Of a DNA stretch of 6,025 nucleotides, positions 1 to 5,314 are shown one piece after another. The translations under genes were made by a program, and so were the position numbers. The stretch is taken from assembly GCA_027456925.1 (NCBI GenBank), contig DAIDTZ010000410.1, positions 1 to 6,025 on the forward strand. The letters run 5' to 3'. The DNA is from Nitrospirota bacterium. Lineage in GTDB: Bacteria; Nitrospirota; UBA9217. Positions within the stretch are counted from its first letter, which is position 1. Each line of letters opens with the position of its first letter. The notes beneath the pieces were generated by a model that ran no database searches, had not been told where the DNA came from, and worked only from the letters and a program-made list of their open reading frames with translations.

Positions 1-3
1 GCA

Positions 4-134
4 CTCGTAAAAAGTCAGAAAAGCCGTCTTTGCGAGCGTAGCGAAGCAATCTCGTAGTTCGTATCTGCCTGATAAATCGAGATTGCCGCGTCGCTCCGCT
101 CCTCGCAATGACAGCACTGGGGACTTTTTACGAG
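4..134. repeat. MITE-like imperfect palindrome, 131 bp
   Basis: Two arms mirror each other around position 69. The 13-mer CTCGTAAAAAGTC at 4-16 recurs exactly as its reverse complement at 122-134. Each 13-mer is followed inward by exactly 9 unconserved bases and then by GTCWTTGCGAG (26-36 and 102-112). The arms continue through a GC-rich 'GCG-GCG' stretch to a shared GCAATCTCG (46-54 and 78-86). The loop at 55-77 is AT-rich. The TTGCGAG...GCAATCTC core is a familiar dispersed repeat of bacterial genomes, often mistranslated as 'CHCEERSDAAIS'; it contains no transposase. No target duplication is visible: flanks are GCA at 1-3 and ATC at 135-137, and the left flank is cut by the window edge. 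It lies downstream of the cox operon, where its hairpin could also help end transcription or protect the 3' end. Confidence 0.85.
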
Positions 135-284
135 ATCATCATCCTTAGCATGGGAGAAGATTGGCAGGAAAAAAACTCGCCGAACCCGGCCACGGCGGGC
201 TTTACCTTCCTTTGTCTCCACTGCAAGGAGTGCCGCTATCCCGTCTGTCCCTTCGGGAAATAAAATAACACACATCTCCCTTGT
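135..284. other. Intergenic region downstream of the cox operon
   Basis: This stretch separates the last gene of the operon from the palindromic repeat. Apart from the terminator-like hairpin at 169-197 I see no RNA gene, promoter or convincing CDS. An 86-codon minus-strand frame starts at 275 and runs through the palindrome. Its AGGGAG motif abuts the ATG with no spacing, its C-terminal third is a translation of the dispersed repeat, and I recognise no family in it, so I do not call it a gene. Confidence 0.6.
169..197 (-). terminator. Probable rho-independent terminator of the cox operon
   Basis: Read on the minus strand, CGCCG (197-193) and CGGCG (182-178) form a 5-bp GC stem around a 10-base loop. 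Two bases later comes a run of seven T (175-169). It begins about 90 bases after the stop of the last gene and fits transcript termination for the minus-strand operon. The stem is short, and alternative pairings through the loop (CCCG/CGGG) are possible, so confidence is moderate. Confidence 0.45.
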
Positions 285-686
285 TTATCCCCGCGAAAAA
301 TAGTCGTACAGGTCTATCATTTCCTGCATCACTCCAGTAAGCCTTCTTACCCGCCTCTGGGGAGCTTCGTTCAGCGCCGCGAGAAGCGGATCGCAGAAAT
401 ACCACGTACAGAGGAACGGCCTTATCCATCTCGGTTGAACGCAGCCCTGCGGCCCCATGCTTTCACAAGGACCTTCGAGCGGCCTCGACGGGTCGCGCCG
501 CGGCACATCGATTCCGAGCGCCTGCAGGTACCGGATGTCCCGCTCGCGGTACAGCCCGTGTTTTTGTCTGCAACAGACATCGGTGCAGCCAGGGCAGGTC
601 ATTGCAGTGAATTTCTCGATCAGGGGGGACGACTCGATCAGGAGCTCTTTGAGCCGTCCGGCTATTTTGACGCGATCGCTTGTCAT
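285..686 (-). CDS. Small cysteine-cluster protein, YkgJ-like
   Basis: A 133-residue soluble protein with eight cysteines and no signal peptide or membrane segment, so probably cytoplasmic. The cysteines are C31, C34, C38, C39, C74, C82, C93 and C98. The CxxCxxxCC cluster followed by a G-x-C...G-C...RP-x-x-C-x-x-x-x-C pattern resembles the YkgJ-type putative zinc/iron-chelating domain (family knowledge, not searched). The helical N-terminus (about 5-28) and C-terminus (about 101-131) lack cysteines. Its ATG overlaps the ctaB stop in an ATGA arrangement. No Shine-Dalgarno motif precedes it, which suggests translation coupled to ctaB. Its place as last gene of an oxidase operon suggests a role in metal or haem handling for the oxidase, but this is inference; the family has no firmly established function that I can apply. 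The gene is certain, the family assignment likely, the role unknown. Confidence 0.82.
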   Translation of the reverse strand: MTSDRVKIAGRLKELLIESSPLIEKFTAMTCPGCTDVCCRQKHGLYRERDIRYLQALGIDVPRRDPSRPLEGPCESMGPQGCVQPRWIRPFLCTWYFCDPLLAALNEAPQRRVRRLTGVMQEMIDLYDYFSRG

Positions 687-1552
687 GGCAGACGGAGGAA
701 AACCTTATCAAGGGCCGTGAGGGACATGATGAGGACGAGATAGATGTTTATCCTTCGGAAGAGGGCGGGAGAAGGAGGCAGGAAGGGGTGCTTCCCCGTC
801 AGGGACCGTTCATTCCAGATGAGCCACGCTGCCAGGGGAGCGAAGGAGAAATAGACGAAGGGAGACTTTATTGATCCATAGAGCGGAAGGGCGAGGCTGG
901 CAATCGCCGCCGCTGTGATCCAGACAAAGGTGATCCTGGCGATCTGCTCTTTCCTCATCACCCGGGTGAGCGACGGCAGGCCGGCTTGTTCATATTCCTC
1001 TCCGTGTTTCAGGACGAGAAGCCAGAAGTGCGGCACCTGCCACAGGAAAAAAAGAAAGCAGATGCCTTCAAGCTGCGCGTCGAAAAGAGCTCCGCCCGCG
1101 CAGACCCACCCGATGGCAGGAGGAATCATGCCCACGACAGCGCCGGGCACGGACGCGAAGGCCGTGACCTTCTTGAGATACGTATATACACCGTTATACC
1201 AGAGAAGGGCAGCAAGACCGAGGACAACCGCAGTTGCGCCTCCTGCATGGGCAAGGAGGATTTGTCCGGAGACCAGCAACGCCAGTGATAAGGACAACGC
1301 CTGCCTTGGAGTAATGGCCCCGGAGGGGAGCGGTCTTTGGCGGGTGCGCTTCATTTTGCCGTCAATGTCTTGTTCCTGGAACTGGTTGAAAGCGGACGCG
1401 CCGCTGGCCAGAAGAAACACCGCAGCGGCAGTGCAGAAGAGGTTGATCAGCCGCGCATGGGGGGCGAGGAAGAAGCCCGTTGCGGCGGAACAGGCTGCAA
1501 AGAGAGAAATGTATACACGACAAAGCGTGAGATAGGGTTGCAAGGCAGTCAT
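683..1552 (-). CDS. ctaB: Protohaem IX farnesyltransferase (haem O synthase)
   Basis: This polytopic inner-membrane UbiA-family prenyltransferase of 289 residues transfers a farnesyl group from farnesyl diphosphate to haem b, making haem O, the precursor of haem A. The first Asp-rich motif lies at about 56-78, with N56, E60, D62, D64, then R69-T70 and R73-P74-L75. Glu at position 60 instead of Asp is common in this family. The second conserved block (about 169-195) starts FFLWQVPHFW and continues with the acidic E185-E186-Y187 stretch and A-G-L-P. The segment around 127-149 (K-K-x-T...P-P-x-I-G-W) is also typical of haem O synthases. The N-terminus is short and lacks the usual K-P-R after the first 'L-T'; residues 10-14 read L-C-R-V-Y. 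Start: ATG 14 bases after the ctaC stop, with no recognisable Shine-Dalgarno, so translation may be coupled to ctaC. The stop overlaps the next gene. The divergence leaves a small chance of a related UbiA enzyme, but the operon makes CtaB by far the best call. Confidence 0.93.
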   Translation of the reverse strand: MTALQPYLTLCRVYISLFAACSAATGFFLAPHARLINLFCTAAAVFLLASGASAFNQFQEQDIDGKMKRTRQRPLPSGAITPRQALSLSLALLVSGQILLAHAGGATAVVLGLAALLWYNGVYTYLKKVTAFASVPGAVVGMIPPAIGWVCAGGALFDAQLEGICFLFFLWQVPHFWLLVLKHGEEYEQAGLPSLTRVMRKEQIARITFVWITAAAIASLALPLYGSIKSPFVYFSFAPLAAWLIWNERSLTGKHPFLPPSPALFRRINIYLVLIMSLTALDKVFLRLP

Positions 1553-1566
1553 GGGAGTGCGGGCGG

Positions 1567-2535
1567 CTATTTCAGCCCCTTGATATACTCGATGAGCTCT
1601 TCAATCTCTTTGTCCGTCAGCTGTCCCTGCTGCGACGGCATGATCGGCGGGAACCCTTTGACCCGGTCGAGCTCCGGGTGCAGGAGCGTTTGTTTGATGA
1701 ACGCCTCGTCAACAGTGATCTCACGCTCTTGATTATTGCGGATCACGGTCTCTTTTTTGCCGAAAACGCCCTTGAACGTCGGGCCGATCTTCGGGGTGCC
1801 GTCCGTGGTGTGGCAGGCGGTGCAGCCCTTCGTCTGGAACAGCTCGGCACCCTCGCGGGCCGGCTGTCCTGCTTCGTGCTTTCCGGCCCTCTTTTCCGAA
1901 CCGGGTTTTTTTTCGGTCCCGGCGGCCCCCTCTTTTTTGCCTGTATACCAGTCGTCGAATTCTTTTTGCGGCATGACGTCCACTTTCGTGATCATGGAAG
2001 AATGTCCGACGCCGCAGTATTCGGTGCAGAAGAGATCGTAGGAACCGAGCTGGTCGGGCAGGAACCATAAGTGCGTTTCCCTGCCAGGCACCGCATCTTC
2101 CTTGATGTGATAGGCCGGGATAAAGAGGCTGTGCAGAACGTCGGCCGAGGTGATCAGGAGTTTGATCGGCTTCCTGACCGGCACTTTGAGCACATTGGTC
2201 TCCTTGCCGTTGGCGTAGTCGAAGGTCCAGGACCACTGGCGGGCCGTGACGTGAATGACCATGGCGTCGGGCGGCGCCGTGCGCATGTACACGAAGCCTT
2301 TCCAGCCCACGTAGAACATCGCCAGGACGAGGAGCGTGGGAATCACGGTCCAGATGATCTCGATCAGGGTGTTTTCTTCCACTTCCTCGGCTTCGGGGTG
2401 GCGCTTCCTGCTGTAGCGGAACACGAAGTAGATCATGACCCCCGTGTTCAGGGCCAGGAGGGTCAGGGAAATACCCAGGATGAAGAAGAAGGTGTCGTCC
2501 GCGGGGTTGGACATGTTCGGCCAGCCGGTTACCAT
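1567..2535 (-). CDS. ctaC: Cytochrome c oxidase subunit II with fused cytochrome c (caa3 type)
   Basis: The electron-entry subunit, 322 residues. Two membrane helices (about 15-40 and 57-82) anchor it, with no cleavable signal or lipobox. E59 in the I-E-I-I-W-T-V-I-P segment matches the conserved Glu at the K-channel entrance. The periplasmic cupredoxin domain (about 92-195) has the aromatic Q-W-S-W patch (100-103) and a full set of CuA ligands: H135, C170, E172, C174, H178, M181. A Lys/Glu/Gly-rich linker (about 199-227) leads to a class I cytochrome c domain (228-322) with haem motif C238-T-A-C241-H242 and likely axial M299. The fused domain defines the caa3/cao3 architecture, which receives electrons from a soluble or membrane cytochrome c or directly from complex III. 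Start: ATG at 2535, preceded by GAGG with 5-base spacing; the next Met (M8) has no such support. Unusually, ctaC comes after ctaD, ctaE and ctaF rather than first. The linker is encoded across a run of eight A. Confidence 0.97.
   Translation of the reverse strand: MVTGWPNMSNPADDTFFFILGISLTLLALNTGVMIYFVFRYSRKRHPEAEEVEENTLIEIIWTVIPTLLVLAMFYVGWKGFVYMRTAPPDAMVIHVTARQWSWTFDYANGKETNVLKVPVRKPIKLLITSADVLHSLFIPAYHIKEDAVPGRETHLWFLPDQLGSYDLFCTEYCGVGHSSMITKVDVMPQKEFDDWYTGKKEGAAGTEKKPGSEKRAGKHEAGQPAREGAELFQTKGCTACHTTDGTPKIGPTFKGVFGKKETVIRNNQEREITVDEAFIKQTLLHPELDRVKGFPPIMPSQQGQLTDKEIEELIEYIKGLK
1906..1913 (-). other. A8 homopolymer in the ctaC linker
   Basis: Eight consecutive T on the plus strand (A8 in the mRNA) encode the end of T-E-K-K-P in the linker between the CuA and cytochrome c domains. 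Runs of this length are prone to polymerase slippage and to sequencing indels. The frame is intact here, and the haem motif follows correctly downstream. Confidence 0.6.
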
Positions 2536-2540
2536 AGATA

Positions 2541-2544
2541 CCTC
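2541..2544 (-). promoter_or_regulatory. Ribosome binding site of ctaC
   Basis: Minus-strand GAGG lies 5 bases before the ATG at 2535 and supports that start over M8. It adjoins the end of the heptad tract in the spacer. Confidence 0.6.
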
Positions 2545-2648
2545 AGTTCTTAGTTCAGAGCACAGAGTCTTAATTAAGTACGGAGTACAAAGTAAAGAGT
2601 ACGGGACTTTGATTTACACTTTGAACCTTGAACTTTGAACGCCGTACT
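2544..2648. repeat. Phased 7-base repeat tract in the ctaF-ctaC spacer
   Basis: Fifteen consecutive 7-base units fill almost the whole 118-base gap and stay in one register while the word changes. Plus-strand words include CAGTTCT, TAGTTCA; GAGCACA, GAGTCTT; TACGGAG, TACAAAG, TAAAGAG, TACGGGA; and TTGAACC, TTGAACT, TTGAACG (2621-2641). Outer ends pair as AGTACGG (2577-2583) with CCGTACT (2642-2648). An inner pair CAAAGTAAA (2588-2596) matches TTTACACTTTG (2613-2623) with two extra bases, so 2577-2648 is an imperfect palindrome. No protein-coding pattern or clear promoter was seen. The tract separates two genes of one operon, so any hairpin would sit inside the transcript. Confidence 0.75.
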
Positions 2649-2653
2649 GTTTT

Positions 2654-2938
2654 TTACCGGTACCAGATGTCGAAAAACGTGAGTACGATGATGATCGAGA
2701 TCGTCATGATTGGCACGAACAGCAGCAGCTTGAACAGCCGCTTTTCGTACTTCAGGTGCATGAAGAACCAGAGCACCAGGCTTGCCTTGACCGAGGCGAT
2801 GGCGATATTGGCGACCATGCTCCATTCGCCCATCTGCATCTGAGCGGCCTTGATCGTCAGGCCCGTGAGGCACAGGAGCGCGATCCAGACGAACACGAAG
2901 GTCTTGGTCGCAACGTGATGGCTTGCGTTCTCTTCCAT
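2654..2938 (-). CDS. ctaF: Cytochrome c oxidase subunit IV (prokaryotic type)
   Basis: A 94-residue membrane protein with three hydrophobic helices (about 11-33, 38-62 and 67-90), the normal size and topology for bacterial COX4-type subunits. The diagnostic segment is V-K-A-S-L-V-L-W-F-F-M-H-L-K-Y-E at about 50-65, matching the conserved KA..L...FMHLK motif of the family. Subunit IV is a small accessory subunit thought to help assembly or stability of the CuB centre; it has no cofactors. The start ATG follows the ctaE stop by 10 bases, with AGAGGA two bases upstream as a close-spaced ribosome site. The position directly after ctaE is usual for caa3-type operons. The gene ends just before a 118-base repeat-filled spacer leading to ctaC. 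Confidence 0.93.
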   Translation of the reverse strand: MEENASHHVATKTFVFVWIALLCLTGLTIKAAQMQMGEWSMVANIAIASVKASLVLWFFMHLKYEKRLFKLLLFVPIMTISIIIVLTFFDIWYR

Positions 2939-2948
2939 AGTCCTCTGC

Positions 2949-3560
2949 TTACAGGATCAGGTAGAACAACGGGAACAGGTATATCCAGATGATGTCCACG
3001 ATGTGCCAGAACAGGCCTGTATTCTCCAATTTCACGTAATCGGTGTCCGAGATATTGCCCCGCAGCGTCAACGCGAACATGAAGATGATGACGGATAAGC
3101 CGATGATGACATGAAGCGCATGGATGCCGGTCATGACGTAATAAAGCCCGAAAAAGAGGATCTTGCCGTGGCTCATGGCCAGAAGCACGGGCGAGTCGGG
3201 GTACAGGCCTTTGCGGATATGGTCGCTCCACTCGAAGTACTTGTTTACCAGAAATCCGAGGCCCAGGAGCACCGTGGCGGCCTGGAACAGGAGGGAGCGA
3301 ATCTTCATTCCCTTTTTGATCGCCGAGATTGCCAAGGCCATGGTCAGGCTGCTGGTCAAAAGGATGACCGTGTTTGCGGCCCCGATGAAGATGTTCATCT
3401 CGCGGCCTGCCTCGTGGAAAGCTGCCGTGTTTAGCTGGCGGTATTCGGCATAGACCAGGAACATGCCGCCGAAGAGCAGGATCTCGGTGAACAGGAAGAG
3501 CCACATGCCGAGCTTGGCTGCGGCGTAGTCGCGGTGTTCGATGTGCGCGGTTTCGTTCAT
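2949..3560 (-). CDS. ctaE: Cytochrome c oxidase subunit III
   Basis: A 203-residue inner-membrane protein of the haem-copper oxidase subunit III family, in the five-helix form. Helices lie at about 17-39, 56-79, 89-106, 132-165 and 178-203; the two extra N-terminal helices of the mitochondrial-type protein are absent. Family marks are K-L-G-M-W-L-F-L-F-T-E (16-26), the S-H-G-K segment at 129-132, M-T-G-I-H-A-L-H (142-149) and the C-terminal W-H-I-V-D-I-I-W block. Subunit III stabilises subunit I and supports proton uptake; it carries no metal. The reading frame extends five codons upstream to an ATG at 3575. I prefer the ATG at 3560 because a GGAT motif lies 8 bases before it, while the upstream ATG falls inside a 7-base repeat tract that supplies ATG by chance. 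Confidence 0.95.
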   Translation of the reverse strand: MNETAHIEHRDYAAAKLGMWLFLFTEILLFGGMFLVYAEYRQLNTAAFHEAGREMNIFIGAANTVILLTSSLTMALAISAIKKGMKIRSLLFQAATVLLGLGFLVNKYFEWSDHIRKGLYPDSPVLLAMSHGKILFFGLYYVMTGIHALHVIIGLSVIIFMFALTLRGNISDTDYVKLENTGLFWHIVDIIWIYLFPLFYLIL

Positions 3561-3571
3561 AATAAAAATCC

Positions 3572-3666
3572 GCATAGCGCATAGGGCATGGAGCAGAGAG
3601 TAACACCGTTGCCCTTTACGTGCAGGTGCTTTTCGCGCTCTGCCCTTTGCCCCCTGCCCACTGCGT
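3572..3666. repeat. Paired inverted 7-base repeat tracts in the ctaE-ctaD spacer
   Basis: On the plus strand GCA recurs exactly every 7 bases at 3572, 3579, 3586 and 3593 (words GCATAGC, GCATAGG, GCATGGA, GCAGAGA). Its complement TGC recurs every 7 bases at 3641, 3648, 3655 and 3662 (TGCCCTT, TGCCCCC, TGCCCAC and a partial unit). The two arrays are therefore inverted copies of a GCANNNN word around a 40-odd-base centre and could pair, for example GCAGAG (3593-3598) with CTCTGC (3638-3643). GCCCTTT also occurs at 3611 and again at 3642. The tract runs from just before the ctaD stop to the ctaE start region and overlaps the rejected upstream ctaE start. Confidence 0.75.
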
Positions 3667-3667
3667 A

Positions 3668-5254
3668 TTATCTAAACTCATACGGTCCCTTCGTGACCAC
3701 GGGCTGCGTTGCAAAATTTTCCACGGGGGGCGGAGATGTGGTCTGCCATTCGAGCGATGCCGCCTCCCAGGGGTTGTCCCCGGCCTTATTGCCGGCGAAG
3801 AGCGAGTGGATGAGGTTGTAGAACATGATGATCAGACCCATGGCCAGGATCCAGGAACCGATGGTGGCGACCAGGTTCGGGCCGTTGAATCTCGGAAGAT
3901 AGTCGTAATACCGCCGGGGCATGCCTTCCCAACCCAGGACGAACATGGAAAAGTACAGCATGTTAAAGCCGATGAACAGGAAAAAGCAGGCCAGCTTCGC
4001 CAGGTGCTCTTCGTACAGTTTGCCGGTGATTTTGGGAAACCAGTAGTGGAGTCCCGCAAAAAAGCCGAACCCCGCGCCGCCGAACATCACGTAGTGAAAG
4101 TGCCCTACGATGAAGTAGGTGCCGTGGACATGCACTGCCGTGGCAAGGGCGCCCTGCACGAGCCCGGTCAGCCCGCCGATGGAGAACAGAAAAATGAACG
4201 CGAGCGTATAGAGCAGCGGAGCATTCATCCTGATCGAGCCCTTGTAGAGGCTCGCGATCCAGTTGAAGACCTTGATGCCGCTCGGCACGGCCACGATGAA
4301 GGTGAGGAGCGAGAAGATGATGCGGGCGGTGTCGCTCATGCCGCTGGTGAACATGTGGTGGCCCCAGACGAGGTAGCCTACGAAGGCGATGGCAAGGCTC
4401 GATGCGGCGATGAAGGAGTATCCGAAGATGTTCCTGCGCGTAAACACCGGGATGATGTCGGTGACCGTGCCCATGGCCGGCAGGATCATGATGTAGACCG
4501 CCGGATGGGAGTAGATCCAGAACATGTGCTCGAAGAGGATCGGGTCCCCGCCTTTTGCCGGGTCGAAGAAGCCCACGCCGAAGTTCCGTTCGATGATGAT
4601 GAGAAGCAGGGTGATGGCGAGGACCGGCGTTGCCAGGAGCTGGATCCACGACGTGGCGTAGATAGACCAGGTGAACAGGGTCATGCGCTTCCACGTCATG
4701 CCCGGCGCCCGGAGCCGGTGGATCGTGGTCAGGAAGTTCATGCCCGTGAGCGTGGACGACAGCCCGATCAGGAACACTCCGAACACGGCAAGAGAAATGT
4801 TCGTCCCCGTCCGGATGCTGTAGGGGACGTAGAAGGTCCAGCCCGTGTCGGGCGGTCCTCCGCCCGTAAAAAGCGAGGTCACGGCAATTGCGCCGCCCAT
4901 GATAAAAAGCCCCCACGAGAGTATGTTGATCTTCGGAAAGGCCACGTCCCGGGCGCCGATCTGGAGCGGCATGATGAAGTTCCCGAGCGACGACGGGATC
5001 CCGGGGATGATGAAGAGGAAGATCATGATCACGCCGTGGAGCGTAAAGATGGCATTGTAGGTCTGGGCGGAATAAAAGTGCATGCCCGAGCGGATGAGTT
5101 CAAGCCGCATCGTGAGGCCGAGCGACACGCCGACCGCGAAGAAGGAGAGCGTCGAGAACAGGTAGAGCAGCCCGACCCGCTTGTGGTCCGTCGTGAAGAT
5201 CCAGCCGAAGATGCCGGGGTATCGCGTTTTTGCGTGGTAGAAGCTTGCTTCCAT
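3668..5254 (-). CDS. ctaD: Cytochrome c oxidase subunit I, A2-type
   Basis: The catalytic subunit, 528 residues with about twelve membrane helices, reduces O2 to water and pumps protons. Metal ligands are all present: H73 and H387 for haem a, H385 for haem a3, and H250, H299 and H300 for CuB; Y254 is placed to form the His-Tyr crosslink. The spacing between CuB H300 and the haem a3 ligand H385 equals that of the Paracoccus enzyme. K-channel S325 and K328 and D-channel entry D103 with N110 are conserved. The D-channel Glu next to the CuB histidine (HPEVY in A1 enzymes) is A252. The preceding Y248-S249 motif marks subfamily A2, as in Thermus and Rhodothermus caa3 oxidases. There is no fused subunit III. 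Start: the frame extends to a TTG at 5290, but the ATG at 5254 has GGAG 8 bases upstream and gives the usual N-terminus, so 5254 is used. Confidence 0.98.
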   Translation of the reverse strand: MEASFYHAKTRYPGIFGWIFTTDHKRVGLLYLFSTLSFFAVGVSLGLTMRLELIRSGMHFYSAQTYNAIFTLHGVIMIFLFIIPGIPSSLGNFIMPLQIGARDVAFPKINILSWGLFIMGGAIAVTSLFTGGGPPDTGWTFYVPYSIRTGTNISLAVFGVFLIGLSSTLTGMNFLTTIHRLRAPGMTWKRMTLFTWSIYATSWIQLLATPVLAITLLLIIIERNFGVGFFDPAKGGDPILFEHMFWIYSHPAVYIMILPAMGTVTDIIPVFTRRNIFGYSFIAASSLAIAFVGYLVWGHHMFTSGMSDTARIIFSLLTFIVAVPSGIKVFNWIASLYKGSIRMNAPLLYTLAFIFLFSIGGLTGLVQGALATAVHVHGTYFIVGHFHYVMFGGAGFGFFAGLHYWFPKITGKLYEEHLAKLACFFLFIGFNMLYFSMFVLGWEGMPRRYYDYLPRFNGPNLVATIGSWILAMGLIIMFYNLIHSLFAGNKAGDNPWEAASLEWQTTSPPPVENFATQPVVTKGPYEFR

Positions 5255-5262
5255 TGAGAGTT

Positions 5263-5266
5263 CTCC
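5263..5266 (-). promoter_or_regulatory. Ribosome binding site of ctaD
   Basis: Minus-strand GGAG lies 8 bases before the ATG at 5254. It decides the start against the in-frame TTG at 5290, which sits in a 7-base repeat. Confidence 0.75.
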
Positions 5267-5286
5267 GAAAAGCAACTGTTTGAGGC

Positions 5287-5314
5287 TCAAAATTCAAAAC
5301 GTAAAACCTACAAC
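5287..5314. repeat. Short 7-base repeat tract in the sco-ctaD spacer
   Basis: Four contiguous heptads on the plus strand read TCAAAAT, TCAAAAC, GTAAAAC and CTACAAC. They abut the stop codon of the Sco gene (5315-5317). Neighbouring words differ by one to three bases, the same drifting-word pattern as in the other two spacers. With only four units, chance cannot be excluded from this tract alone. Confidence 0.5.

Noticed and set aside
15..275. Minus-strand frame of 86 codons downstream of the operon
   Set aside because: The C-terminal part is a translation of the dispersed palindromic repeat (CHCEERSDAAIS-type artefact), the ribosome-like motif touches the ATG without spacing, and the N-terminal part matches no family I know. 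A remnant of a gene cannot be fully excluded.
915..1535. Plus-strand frame of 206 codons opposite ctaB
   Set aside because: Low-complexity, Cys/Arg/Pro-rich product, antisense to ctaB whose motifs are clear; no family features.
1733..2236. Minus-strand frame of 167 codons within ctaC in a shifted frame
   Set aside because: It is Arg/Gln/His-rich shadow coding with no domain; the in-frame ctaC has complete CuA and haem c motifs, so there is no sign of a frameshift.
2536..2653. Possible internal promoter before ctaC in the minus-strand AT-rich spacer
   Set aside because: TTTACT and TAATTA-like hexamers occur, but their spacing (about 14 bases) is poor and they coincide with repeat words, so no promoter is called.
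3561..3575. Upstream ATG start for ctaE, adding 5 residues
   Set aside because: The ATG arises from the CTATGCG repeat word on the minus strand and has no ribosome site; the ATG at 3560 has GGAT 8 bases upstream.
3620..5257. Long plus-strand open frame of 545 codons opposite ctaD
   Set aside because: Its product is extremely rich in Asp, Glu, His, Arg and Gly, with no recognisable domain. It is antisense to a perfectly conserved ctaD, and the open frame results from the codon bias of ctaD.
5255..5290. Upstream TTG start for ctaD, adding 12 residues
   Set aside because: TTG is a weaker start, sits in the 7-base repeat and lacks a ribosome site, whereas the ATG at 5254 has GGAG at 8 bases.
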